Both the position numbers and the translations under genes were made by a program. Below the pieces are notes generated by a model, which saw nothing but the letters and a program-made list of their open reading frames with translations, searched no databases and was not told the origin of the DNA. Positions 27,048-34,408 of a DNA stretch of 43,956 bases are shown here, piece after piece (positions within the stretch are counted from its first letter, which is position 1; every line of letters begins with the position of its first letter). The stretch is taken from contig NZ_SPVF01000226.1 of assembly GCF_004614185.1 (NCBI RefSeq), forward strand, positions 1 to 43,956. The letters run 5' to 3'. This stretch comes from Zemynaea arenosa (GTDB lineage Bacteria; Pseudomonadota; Gammaproteobacteria; Burkholderiales; Burkholderiaceae_D).

Positions 27048-27533
27048 TTAGAGCGGCTGGAACACTCCAGCCGCTTTGTTTTTCTGCACGTTGTTCCAGC
27101 TGAACACCTGCCCGTTCATGGCCACGTACACGCCCGCGGGCAGCGTCTGCGCCACGCCGACGGCCACGCCGAGGTTGAACAGCGCGTCCGAGTTGGCGAT
27201 CTCGTAGGGGATCATGGCGCCGGTGAACACGATGGTCTTGCCGAGGTTGGCCGCGCCGAGCACGCGCGCCGTTTCCGGCATGGTATCGGTGCCGTGCACG
27301 ATCACGATGGCCGGTTCGGAAGCGGCCGCACACGCCGCCAACACGCGCTCGCGGTCGGCATCCTGCATATCCAGCGAATCGAGCAGCGGCAGCACTTCCA
27401 GCGCCACCGGCACCGTCATGCGCGTGCGCTTGATTACGTCCGGCAAGTGCGAATCGGAAAAGCCGAGCACACCCGTCAATTCGTTGTAATGTTTATCGAA
27501 AGTGCCGCCCGTAGCGACGATCCGGATGCCCAT
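27048..27533 (-). CDS. Single-domain asparaginase-like protein
   Basis: The 161-residue protein covers only the N-terminal domain of the bacterial type I/II asparaginase family. It keeps the first nucleophile motif TGGTFD (Thr11), the second active-site motif VHGTDTMPET (Thr82, Asp83), TGAMIPYEIANSDALFNLG, and a Lys near the end (NNVQKNK) at the position of the family's catalytic Lys. The C-terminal domain, which completes the active site in the classical tetramer, is absent and the stop is clean. Such short forms recur in betaproteobacteria. Activity is uncertain; amide or peptide hydrolysis is possible. The rdgC terminator lies inside its 3' end. Confidence 0.82.
   Translation of the reverse strand: MGIRIVATGGTFDKHYNELTGVLGFSDSHLPDVIKRTRMTVPVALEVLPLLDSLDMQDADRERVLAACAAASEPAIVIVHGTDTMPETARVLGAANLGKTIVFTGAMIPYEIANSDALFNLGVAVGVAQTLPAGVYVAMNGQVFSWNNVQKNKAAGVFQPL
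27053..27083 (+). terminator. Rho-independent terminator of rdgC, within the asparaginase-like gene
   Basis: GCGGCTGG and CCAGCCGC pair across AACACT and are followed by TTTGTTTTT. It starts 23 bases after the rdgC stop and lies in the last codons of the convergent gene. Confidence 0.88.
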
Positions 27534-27667
27534 GGTGTACCCTTGCCTGAACGTTGGGGAAATCGAAAAGCGTGCATCTTACCAAACCTGTTTCAGCATG
27601 TGACGGGGCTGGATTGTTGAGCAAACGCTCCCTATATTGGTGGTCTTTGCTAGTTGGGATGTTCTGA

Positions 27668-28423
27668 ATGAAAGCTCTTGCCCCAGGCACTGTGATCTTC
27701 CATCGCCACCGCGGCTATGGCGTGATCACGGCCGTCAACCTGCTGACCGGCTGGATCTCGGCCCGCTTCGGCACCGAGGCGCGCGCACTCGATCTGAACC
27801 TGTCGAGCGACGAGGTGCAGTTCGGCGACGGCGAGCCCATCCTCTTCCGCCGCGCCCCGCCGGACCGCATGCCGCACGCGCGCCTGATGCAGATGGTGCG
27901 CCAGTTGCACCGTGCTGGCTACCAGCGGCTGTATCTCTACTCGTGGCCGAAACCGTCCGGACTGCACTGGCGCTGGCATCTGTTCACGGGGCAGCGCGAG
28001 TGGCTGCAGCGCTCGTGGCGCGAGGGCTGGTATGGATCGGGAGCGGACTACAACTTCAATCCCGTGATGGGCTGGGGCGATTCGCCGGGCGCGACCACGG
28101 ATGAGCTGGTGCATACGCTGGCCAAATTCGACCCGCAGGGACTGGCGCAGGCGCTGGGCCGGGACGAGGATCACGCGCGCTGGTTCGAGGAGGTGTGCGA
28201 AGCGCTGCTGCCGGGCTACATGTACAGCCTGGACATGGATCCGGCCACGGCGGGGCAGGATGCGCCGGCGCTGCCCATCGTGCCCGTGCGCGCGGGCATG
28301 CCGGCCTACAGCGGGCCGGAGCTGGCGTGGCCGCCGGGCTGGAAGGGCATCTGGCGCAAGCAGCACCTGCTGCCCGCGCCCAAGCGCAACATCATCACCG
28401 GAATGCCCGAGATTCCGGGCTAA
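27668..28423 (+). CDS. Conserved hypothetical protein, 251 residues
   Basis: I do not recognise this protein. It starts MKALAPGTVIFHRHRGYGVITAVNLLTGWISARFG, a short beta-barrel-like segment resembling CarD/TRCF or UvrD C-terminal Tudor-like RNA polymerase-interaction motifs (V-x-H-x-x-x-G-x-G-V). The rest is Trp-rich (LHWRWHLFTG, WLQRSWREGWYGSGADYNFNPVMGWGD) and ends NIITGMPEIPG. No signal peptide or membrane helix is present, so it is cytosolic. It is divergent from the asparaginase-like gene and convergent with the dehydrogenase gene. Confidence 0.7.
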   Translation: MKALAPGTVIFHRHRGYGVITAVNLLTGWISARFGTEARALDLNLSSDEVQFGDGEPILFRRAPPDRMPHARLMQMVRQLHRAGYQRLYLYSWPKPSGLHWRWHLFTGQREWLQRSWREGWYGSGADYNFNPVMGWGDSPGATTDELVHTLAKFDPQGLAQALGRDEDHARWFEEVCEALLPGYMYSLDMDPATAGQDAPALPIVPVRAGMPAYSGPELAWPPGWKGIWRKQHLLPAPKRNIITGMPEIPG

Positions 28424-28510
28424 GGGCTGGCGCCGCCGCTTCGCGCTCACAGCCGCCGCGATCTGCGCGCGCCGCGCGCCGCAGCCCGCGCTCGCGGAGA
28501 ACCGGAAGCC

Positions 28511-29515
28511 TCAGGCGCCGCCACGCGGCCGCGTGAACGCTTCCGGATTGAGAATGTTCGTCGGAATGCCGTTCGCAAACGCGACGACGTTGCGGAAGGC
28601 CGCCTCGAAGTACAGCTCGTAGCTGTCCCGCTCGACATAGCCGAGGTGCGGCGTGGCCAGCACGGTCGGGATGCGCAGCAGCGGATCATCCGCAGGCAAC
28701 GGCTCCGTATTGAAGACATCCAGCGCCGCCCGCCCCGGCCGCCCCGCATGCAGCGCGGTGACCAACGCCCCCTCCGCCACCAGTTCCGCCCGGCTCGTGT
28801 TCACGAACAACGCGTCCGGCTTCATGCGCGCCAGATCGTCGCCGGTGACGATTCCCCGCGTCGCATCATTGAGCCGCAGGTGCAGCGTCAGCACGTCCGC
28901 TGACGCGAAGAACTCGTCGCGGGAAGGCGCCGCGCGATATCCCAGCTCCACCGCCGCAGCACGGCTCGCCTCGCTCCCCCACACCATGACGTCCATGCCG
29001 AACGCCTTGCCGTACCCGGCCACCATCCGCCCGATCTTGCCGAAGCCCCAGATCCCCAGCGTGCGCCCTTGGTTCACCACGCCGAGCGTATTGAGCAGCG
29101 GATTGACCGACGCGGTCTGCCACAGCCCGTCCTTGAGGTTGGCCGCATAGTTCACGATCCGCCGCTGCGCCGCCATGATCAGCGCCCAGGTCAGCTCGGC
29201 CGGGGCGACGGGCGAGCCGACGCCCTCGGCAATCGCCACCCCGCGCTCGGTGCAGGCTGCCACGTCGATGTGCCCGGCCACTTTCCCCGTCTGCGAAATC
29301 AGCCGTAAGTGCGGCAGCTTGGCCAGCAACGCCCGTGACACCGGGGTCCGTTCCCGGATCAAGACGAGCGCCTCGACGCCCTGCAAGCGGATGGCGAGCT
29401 GCCCCAGCCCGCGCACGGTATTGGTGAACACCTTGACCTCGTGCCCGTCCAAAATTTGCCACGCCTTGAGCTGGCGCACGCTGTCCTGGTAATCGTCGAG
29501 AACCGCAATTTTCAT
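28511..29515 (-). CDS. D-2-hydroxyacid dehydrogenase family protein
   Basis: The 334-residue protein has the catalytic and cofactor features of the family: the Rossmann motif GFGKIG (residues 157-162), the active-site Arg in NTSRAELV (Arg242), Glu271 in FNTEPLP and the proton-donor His in TPHLGYVE (His290). The N-terminal substrate domain is standard length. No ACT or regulatory domain follows, so it is not a PHGDH of the long form. Possible substrates include glyoxylate, hydroxypyruvate and 2-ketoacids; I cannot choose. A GTDTM-type asparaginase neighbour gives no clear pathway link. Confidence 0.9.
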   Translation of the reverse strand: MKIAVLDDYQDSVRQLKAWQILDGHEVKVFTNTVRGLGQLAIRLQGVEALVLIRERTPVSRALLAKLPHLRLISQTGKVAGHIDVAACTERGVAIAEGVGSPVAPAELTWALIMAAQRRIVNYAANLKDGLWQTASVNPLLNTLGVVNQGRTLGIWGFGKIGRMVAGYGKAFGMDVMVWGSEASRAAAVELGYRAAPSRDEFFASADVLTLHLRLNDATRGIVTGDDLARMKPDALFVNTSRAELVAEGALVTALHAGRPGRAALDVFNTEPLPADDPLLRIPTVLATPHLGYVERDSYELYFEAAFRNVVAFANGIPTNILNPEAFTRPRGGA

Positions 29516-29882
29516 GTGAGTTAGCCGATCTTATCCATGATTTCGTAGGGAAATAACAGGAAACCCGAGCGTCCGAATAGCTTACTACTTTACTCAAGCA
29601 TTATTCCTACATTTTTGTAGTGCGGCCATATAAACGAGGCAAATCGAGGTGTACAATCGGCCCGAATCGTGGGATCCGGCCGGCCTCATGGCCCGGTGCA
29701 TCCCAGCATTATCGCGCGGACTTTGCCTTGGACGAAGCCGCGCTTCCGGGCCACCGGTAGAACCGCCGTACCGCCGAACCAATCCAAGTGACTGGCTCCA
29801 GAGCGCAAGCGCTTCCCACAGCGCACGACGATCCTGCCGGGGCCGGGACTGACCAGTTTCTTTATTTGGCATTGGAGGCTGT
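29516..29882 (+). promoter_or_regulatory. 367-base intergenic region with pckG promoter and long leader
   Basis: The left 135 bases are AT-richer than the rest. CTACA-TTTT-TGTAG (29607-29620) is a perfect inverted repeat; TACAAT at 29652-29657 is a good -10 with no clear -35, so activation is likely. A start near 29664 would leave a leader of about 219 bases before pckG, with several G+C-rich inverted repeats such as one around 29676-29695 and an AGCGC/GCGCT pair near 29801. No reading frame within it looks real. Confidence 0.5.
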
Positions 29883-31733
29883 ATGAACCAACCTGTGATG
29901 GGAGGCGTGGCGGCGTTGAACGTTCCCCCGTACATCAAGAACCAGAAGCTGATCAACTGGGTCGCCGAGATCGCCGCGCTGACCAAGCCGGACCGCATCT
30001 ACTGGGCCGACGGCTCGGCCGAGGAAGCGGACCGCCTGTGCAAGGAAATGGTCGCGGCCGGCACCATGCGCAAGCTGAACGAAGCCAAGCGCCCGAACTC
30101 TTACCTGGCCTGGTCGGACCCGACCGACGTCGCCCGGGTCGAGGACCGCACCTTCATCTGCTCCGAAACTCCGGAACAGGCCGGCCCGACCAACAACTGG
30201 ATGGCGCCGGGCCAGATGCGCACCATCCTCAACGGCCTGTTCGACGGCTGCATGCGCGGCCGCACGCTGTACGTGATCCCGTTCTCGATGGGCCCGCTGG
30301 GCTCGCCGATTGCCCACATCGGCGTCGAGCTGTCCGACTCGCCTTACGTGGTGGTCAACATGCGCATCATGACCCGCATGGGCCGCGGCGTTTACGACGT
30401 GCTGGGCGCGGACGGCGACTTCGTTCCCTGTGTGCATTCGGTCGGCAAGCCGCTGGCCGCCGGCGAGCAGGACGTGGCCTGGCCGTGCAACCCGACCAAG
30501 TACATCGTCCACTATCCGGAAACGCGCGAGATCTGGTCGTTCGGTTCCGGCTACGGCGGCAACGCGCTGCTGGGCAAGAAGTGCTTCGCGCTGCGCATCG
30601 CCTCCAACATGGGCTACCAGGAAGCGAAGCAGGGCGGCACCGGCTGGCTGGCCGAGCACATGCTGATCCTGGGCGTACAGTCGCCGGAAGGGCAGAAGCA
30701 CTACGTGGCTGCCGCCTTCCCGTCGGCCTGCGGCAAGACCAACTTCGCCATGCTCATCCCGCCGAAGACTTTCGACGGCTGGAAGATCACCACCATCGGC
30801 GACGACATTGCCTGGATCAAGCCGGGCCCGGACGGCCAGCTGTACGCCATCAACCCGGAAGCCGGCTACTTCGGCGTGGCGCCGGGCACCAACGAGCAGA
30901 CCAACTACAACTGCATGGCGTCGCTGCGCGAGAACGTCATCTTCACCAACGTGGCGCTGACCGATGATGGCGACGTGTGGTGGGAAGGCCTGACCAAGGA
31001 GGCGCCGGCGCACCTGATCGACTGGCAGGGCCGCGACTGGACTCCGGCCTCCGGCACCAAGGCCGCGCACCCGAACGCGCGCTTCACCGTGGCCGCCACC
31101 CAGAACCCGGTGATCGACGACAAGTGGGACGACCCGCAGGGCGTGCCGATCTCCGCCTTCATCTTCGGCGGCCGCCGCTCGACCACGGTGCCGCTGGTGA
31201 CCGAGGCGCGCAACTGGACCGAAGGCGTCTACATGGCCGCGACCATGGGCTCGGAAACCACCGCCGCCGCCGCCGGCCAGATGGGCGTGGTGCGCCGCGA
31301 CCCGTTCGCGATGCTGCCTTTCATCGGCTACAACATGAGCGACTACTTCCAGCACTGGCTGAACCTGGGCACCAGGCTGCCGCAGCAGCCGAAGATCTAC
31401 TGCGTCAACTGGTTCCGCACCGATGCCAGCGGCAAGTTCGTGTGGCCGGGCTTCGGCGACAACATGCGCGTGCTGAAGTGGATGCTGGAGCGCGTGCAGG
31501 GCGCCAGCGGCGGCGACGAGCACGTGTTCGGCACCTCGCCGCGCTACGAGCACCTGAACTGGGACGGCGTCGAGTTCACCGAGGAGCAGTTCGGCACCAT
31601 CACCTCGATCGACAAGGCGGCCTGGCTGGAGGAACTGAAGCTGCACGAAGAACTGTTCGACAAGCTGGCCTACAACCTGCCGCAGGAGCTGGTCGAGACC
31701 AAGGAGCAGATCGCGCAACGCCTGGCGTCCTGA
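29883..31733 (+). CDS. pckG: Phosphoenolpyruvate carboxykinase (GTP)
   Basis: The 616-residue protein matches the GTP-dependent PEPCK family, unrelated in sequence to ATP-dependent PckA. Diagnostic segments are [39 protein letters not shown]-like [10 protein letters not shown], the kinase-1a loop [15 protein letters not shown] (residues about 280-294), IGDDIAWI and [17 protein letters not shown]. It decarboxylates oxaloacetate to phosphoenolpyruvate with GTP, the entry step of gluconeogenesis. A ribosome-binding site GGAGG lies upstream of the ATG. It has a long leader and its own terminator, so it is transcribed alone. Confidence 0.96.
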   Translation: MNQPVMGGVAALNVPPYIKNQKLINWVAEIAALTKPDRIYWADGSAEEADRLCKEMVAAGTMRKLNEAKRPNSYLAWSDPTDVARVEDRTFICSETPEQAGPTNNWMAPGQMRTILNGLFDGCMRGRTLYVIPFSMGPLGSPIAHIGVELSDSPYVVVNMRIMTRMGRGVYDVLGADGDFVPCVHSVGKPLAAGEQDVAWPCNPTKYIVHYPETREIWSFGSGYGGNALLGKKCFALRIASNMGYQEAKQGGTGWLAEHMLILGVQSPEGQKHYVAAAFPSACGKTNFAMLIPPKTFDGWKITTIGDDIAWIKPGPDGQLYAINPEAGYFGVAPGTNEQTNYNCMASLRENVIFTNVALTDDGDVWWEGLTKEAPAHLIDWQGRDWTPASGTKAAHPNARFTVAATQNPVIDDKWDDPQGVPISAFIFGGRRSTTVPLVTEARNWTEGVYMAATMGSETTAAAAGQMGVVRRDPFAMLPFIGYNMSDYFQHWLNLGTRLPQQPKIYCVNWFRTDASGKFVWPGFGDNMRVLKWMLERVQGASGGDEHVFGTSPRYEHLNWDGVEFTEEQFGTITSIDKAAWLEELKLHEELFDKLAYNLPQELVETKEQIAQRLAS

Positions 31734-31762
31734 GACGCCGATCGATTCATCAGCTGAGACTG

Positions 31763-31796
31763 ACCCGGCGTGCCGCAAGGCCGCCGGGTTTTTTTC
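31763..31796 (+). terminator. Rho-independent terminator of pckG
   Basis: ACCCGGCG pairs with CGCCGGGT around an 11-base loop, followed by a run of seven T. Confidence 0.92.
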
Positions 31797-31890
31797 GTCC
31801 CTGACCCTGGTTGTAACCGGGAGCGCCCGCCCTAGACTGGGGGGATGCCGCTGCGACGGCGCCGCGGCAACCAGAACAGGGAGGTCCATC

Positions 31891-32319
31891 ATGAAAGCCA
31901 TCGTCCTGCTGGCTGCCGGAATCGCCGCGGCCAGTCCCTTTGCATCCCTCGCCCAGCCGCAGGCCCAGACCCCGCTGCCCGGCGTGGAAGTCACCGGCCA
32001 TGCGCCGCAGCCGTACCCGCTCACCTTTCTCGACCCGGCGGAAGTGCGCCGCCTGCATGGCGTGTACGACATGGACAACGGCATGGAAGTGCCGATCGAC
32101 GTGCGCGGCCGGGTGCTGTACGTGAACCTGGACGGCCGCATCACCGCGTTGCGCGCCGTGACCCGCGACGTGTTCCTCTCGCGCGACGGGCAGATGGCGC
32201 TGGCCCTGGCCGACATCGACCTGCCCACCGTGGCCATCAGCTACTCCGTGCGCGGCCGCGCCCCGGTGATGATGGCGGGCGGCCTGGGCACCGGAGCGGC
32301 GCTCGCGAGAAAAGAGTAG
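31891..32319 (+). CDS. Exported small hypothetical protein
   Basis: The 142-residue protein has a signal peptide (MKAIVLLAAGIAAASPFASLA) and GGAGGTCCATC before the ATG, i.e. GGAGG as ribosome-binding site. The mature part contains VEVTGHAPQPYPLTFLDPAEVRRLHGVYDMDNG, followed by a beta-rich segment with VRGRVLYVNLDGRITALRAV, and ends in a hydrophobic Gly-rich tail. I cannot assign a family. It precedes the TetR gene by 32 bases and the TetR operator lies between them. Confidence 0.65.
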   Translation: MKAIVLLAAGIAAASPFASLAQPQAQTPLPGVEVTGHAPQPYPLTFLDPAEVRRLHGVYDMDNGMEVPIDVRGRVLYVNLDGRITALRAVTRDVFLSRDGQMALALADIDLPTVAISYSVRGRAPVMMAGGLGTGAALARKE

Positions 32320-32322
32320 CAC

Positions 32323-32342
32323 TTTCGCACAGCTGTGCTAAA
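32323..32342 (+). promoter_or_regulatory. Operator 1 of the TetR regulator (autoregulatory)
   Basis: TTTCGCAC-AGCT-GTGCTAAA is a near-perfect inverted repeat with a perfect 12-bp centre (GCACAGCTGTGC). It lies 10 bases before the TetR start codon and shares both half-sites with the operator at 32992. Confidence 0.75.
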
Positions 32343-32351
32343 CTCCGCCGC

Positions 32352-32969
32352 ATGGACAACCTGACAGCCAAGAGCGAAGCCACCTACGCCGCGATCATCA
32401 ACGCCGCGCTGGACATGGCCGCCGCCGAGGGCATCGGCAAGCTGTCCCTCGGCGAGCTGGCCAAGCGCACCGGCATCAGCAAGTCCGGGGTGTTCTCGCG
32501 GGTCGGGTCGCTGGAAGCCCTGCAGACTGCGGTGCTGGACGAATTCGACCGCCGCTTCGTCACCGCCGTGTTCGTGCCCACGCTGGAGCTGCCGCGCGGC
32601 CTGCCGCGCCTGAACGCCCAGATCACCAACTGGCTGACGCGCGCGTCCGGCCCAGGGCTGGACAGCTCCTGCCTGTACATCGCGGGTGCATTCGAGTTCG
32701 ACGACCAGACCGGCCCGGTGCGCGACCGTATCGAGCAGGGCACCCAGGCCTGGCGCGCGTCGCTGCGCAAGACCATCCTGCAGGCGGTGGAGGCGGGCCA
32801 TCTGCGGCCGGACACCGACCCGGAGCAGCTGGTCCACGAGATCTACAGCCTGGTCGTCGGCCTGGTGCACGACACGCGGCTGCTGCGCGATGGCCAGGCG
32901 GGCAAGCGCGCGCTGCGGGCGTGGAACCGCCTGATTTCGACGTACCGGAGCCTGAACGCCGAGGCTTGA
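32352..32969 (+). CDS. TetR/AcrR family repressor
   Basis: The 205-residue protein has the TetR N-terminal helix-turn-helix: AIINAALDMAAAEGIGKLSLGELAKRTGISKSGVFSRVGSLEALQTAVLDEF. The C-terminal part (LPRLNAQITNWLTRASGPGLDSSCLY, QAVEAGHLRPDTDPEQLVHEIYSLV) resembles the TetR_C_6-type ligand domain seen in regulators of oxidoreductase genes. Start ATG is at 32352. Two matching operators, one just upstream and one just downstream, show that it controls itself and the microprotein/isomerase operon. Ligand unknown; a hydrophobic or aromatic compound would suit the family. Confidence 0.88.
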   Translation: MDNLTAKSEATYAAIINAALDMAAAEGIGKLSLGELAKRTGISKSGVFSRVGSLEALQTAVLDEFDRRFVTAVFVPTLELPRGLPRLNAQITNWLTRASGPGLDSSCLYIAGAFEFDDQTGPVRDRIEQGTQAWRASLRKTILQAVEAGHLRPDTDPEQLVHEIYSLVVGLVHDTRLLRDGQAGKRALRAWNRLISTYRSLNAEA

Positions 32970-32991
32970 ACCGGCGCCCATTTTTTTGATT

Positions 32992-33017
32992 CTATTTCGC
33001 ACGGGTGTGCGAAATAG
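32992..33017 (+). promoter_or_regulatory. Operator 2 of the TetR regulator, in front of the microprotein operon
   Basis: CTATTTCGCAC and GTGCGAAATAG form a perfect 11-bp inverted repeat around GGGT. The half-site TTTCGCAC is the same as in operator 1, and the spacing of four is identical. Confidence 0.85.
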
Positions 33018-33041
33018 GCCGATAACCGAGAGGAGCGTTCC

Positions 33042-33152
33042 ATGAAACTCACCTTGCTGGCCGTGGCGCTGGCCGTGCTGTACCTGTTTGCGCCCGATAC
33101 CGCCGAGATCCTGCGGCGCCTGCCCAACACCAACGACGACTTCACTCTCTGA
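33042..33152 (+). CDS. 36-residue membrane microprotein
   Basis: MKLTLLAVALAVLYLFAPDT begins a 36-residue protein that ends EILRRLPNTNDDFTL. A good ribosome-binding site (GAGGAG, 33029-33034) is eight bases upstream. One hydrophobic segment (residues 4-16) would insert in the inner membrane or serve as an uncleaved signal; the C-terminal half is polar. It lies 8 bases before the isomerase-like gene, downstream of operator 2, so it is the first gene of a TetR-controlled operon. No family is recognised. Confidence 0.65.
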   Translation: MKLTLLAVALAVLYLFAPDTAEILRRLPNTNDDFTL

Positions 33153-33160
33153 GGACTCCC

Positions 33161-33766
33161 ATGGACCGCGCCATCGACTTCTATTTCGACTTCACCTCGC
33201 CCTACTCGTATCTGGCGTCCACCCAGATCGAGGACATCGCCGCCCGCCACGGCCGCACGGTGCGCTGGCATCCGGTGCTGCTGGCCGGTCTGACCGAGGC
33301 CACCGGCGTCAAACTGACGCCCTTCGTGCCGATTAAATTTGCGTACGCACTGAAGGATTTGGCACGCGGGGCGCGGCTGCGCGGTGTGCCGTTCGCCATG
33401 CCGCAGGATTTTCCCAAGCTGTGGCTCAATCCACCGCGCGCCTTCCTGTGGGTGCACGCGGCGTATGGCGAAGACAAGGCGCGCGCCTTTGCGCAGCGCG
33501 TGTTCGCCAAGGCCTTCGGCGAAGGCGTGGGCGTCAACGACGTGGAGGTACTGGCCGAGGTGGCGGCGCGGCTGGACATCGACCCTGACGCCTTGCGCGC
33601 GGGCGTGCATGACGACGAAGTGAAGGCCGCGCTCAAGTTCCGCATCGAGACCGCGCTGGCCAACGGCGTGTTCGGGGTGCCCTTCATGGTGGCCGATGGC
33701 GAAGCCTGGTGGGGCGCGGACCGCGTGCGCGAACTGGATGAGTACCTGGCCGGCCAGCCCGCGTGA
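33161..33766 (+). CDS. 2-hydroxychromene-2-carboxylate isomerase-like protein (DsbA / kappa-GST fold)
   Basis: The 201-residue protein starts IDFYFDFTSPYSYLASTQIEDIAARHGRTVRWHPVLLAG, the signature of 2-hydroxychromene-2-carboxylate isomerases and kappa-class glutathione transferases. The SPYSYLAS motif replaces the CxxC of DsbA proteins and provides the catalytic serine. FGVPFMVADGEAWWGADRVRELDEYL is the conserved C-terminal cis-Pro region. The enzyme isomerises a naphthalene-catabolism intermediate in known bacteria, but many homologues act on other substrates with glutathione. It is second in the TetR-controlled operon. Confidence 0.9.
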   Translation: MDRAIDFYFDFTSPYSYLASTQIEDIAARHGRTVRWHPVLLAGLTEATGVKLTPFVPIKFAYALKDLARGARLRGVPFAMPQDFPKLWLNPPRAFLWVHAAYGEDKARAFAQRVFAKAFGEGVGVNDVEVLAEVAARLDIDPDALRAGVHDDEVKAALKFRIETALANGVFGVPFMVADGEAWWGADRVRELDEYLAGQPA

Positions 33767-33780
33767 CCGGAACGGGCGGC

Positions 33781-33813
33781 CTTTAAGCGGCCTTAAGTCC
33801 GCTGGCCTATCAT
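33781..33813 (+). promoter_or_regulatory. Response-regulator-type promoter of the acetyltransferase gene
   Basis: CTTTAA (33781-33786) and CTTAAG (33792-33797) are 11 bp apart; a 10-bp gap leads to a strong -10, TATCAT (33808-33813). The layout is the same as at the four other sites. Transcription would start at the ATG itself. Confidence 0.6.
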
Positions 33814-33820
33814 GGCCGCC

Positions 33821-34255
33821 ATGATGACCGTGACTGCCCTTGCCTCGGACGAGGAGATCCGCGCCAGCTATCCCGTCATGGCCCAGCTGCGCCCGGACCT
33901 GGACGCGGCCGGTTATCTCGCGCAGGTGCGCAGCTTGCAAGCGACCGAAGGCCTGCGCCTGCTGGCGGTGCGCGACCAAGGCCGCATCTGCGCGGTGGCC
34001 AGCTACCGCATCATCCGCATGCTGTACTGCGACCGCATTCTCGTCATCGACGACCTGGTGACCGACCAGGCACACCGTTCGCAGGGCGTGGGCAGCCGCC
34101 TGATGGACGGCCTCAAGCACGTGGCCCGCGCGCAGCAGTGCCGCGAGGTGCAGCTGATTTCGCGCACCACGCGCGAGGATGCCCACCGCTTCTACTTCCG
34201 CCAGGGCTTCGGGATCGAGTGTTTCCACCTGCGCTGGAAAGTCACCCCCGGCTGA
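33821..34255 (+). CDS. GNAT family N-acetyltransferase
   Basis: The 144-residue protein has the GNAT core: ILVIDDLVTDQAHRSQGVGSRLMDGL, with the acetyl-CoA-binding Q/R-x-x-G-x-G (RSQGVGSRL), and the C-terminal AHRFYFRQGFGIECFHLRW strand-helix. The substrate is unknown. ATGs occur at 33812, 33821 and 33824; the promoter above puts the transcript start at about 33820, so 33821 would be a leaderless start. No ribosome-binding site precedes any of them. It is separated from the HCCA-isomerase-like gene by its own promoter. Confidence 0.85.
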   Translation: MMTVTALASDEEIRASYPVMAQLRPDLDAAGYLAQVRSLQATEGLRLLAVRDQGRICAVASYRIIRMLYCDRILVIDDLVTDQAHRSQGVGSRLMDGLKHVARAQQCREVQLISRTTREDAHRFYFRQGFGIECFHLRWKVTPG

Positions 34256-34284
34256 ACTGGCCCGCGCGGGCCGCACCGGCCCGC

Positions 34285-34339
34285 CTTTGGCTGGCCTTCA
34301 GCCAGTCTTGACCTTCCCTTGAGACGCCGCCGCCACACT
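34285..34339 (+). promoter_or_regulatory. Four 11-bp-phased response-regulator boxes before the second TonB-dependent receptor
   Basis: CTTTGG (34285), CTTCAG (34296), CTTGAC (34307) and CTTGAG (34318) begin at exact 11-bp steps. Ten bases after the last is CACACT (34334-34339), a weak -10. The receptor start is 70 bases further on. Confidence 0.55.
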
Positions 34340-34408
34340 GCTGTCGGCGGCTGTCCGTACGTCCGCCGCCAGACATCCATTCAGACCAACGATATCCAAG
34401 AGGGAGAC

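Noticed and set aside
31845-32351. Long N-terminal extension of the TetR gene
   Set aside because: It would read through another gene in a different frame and through operator 1; the ATG at 32352 starts the helix-turn-helix domain directly.
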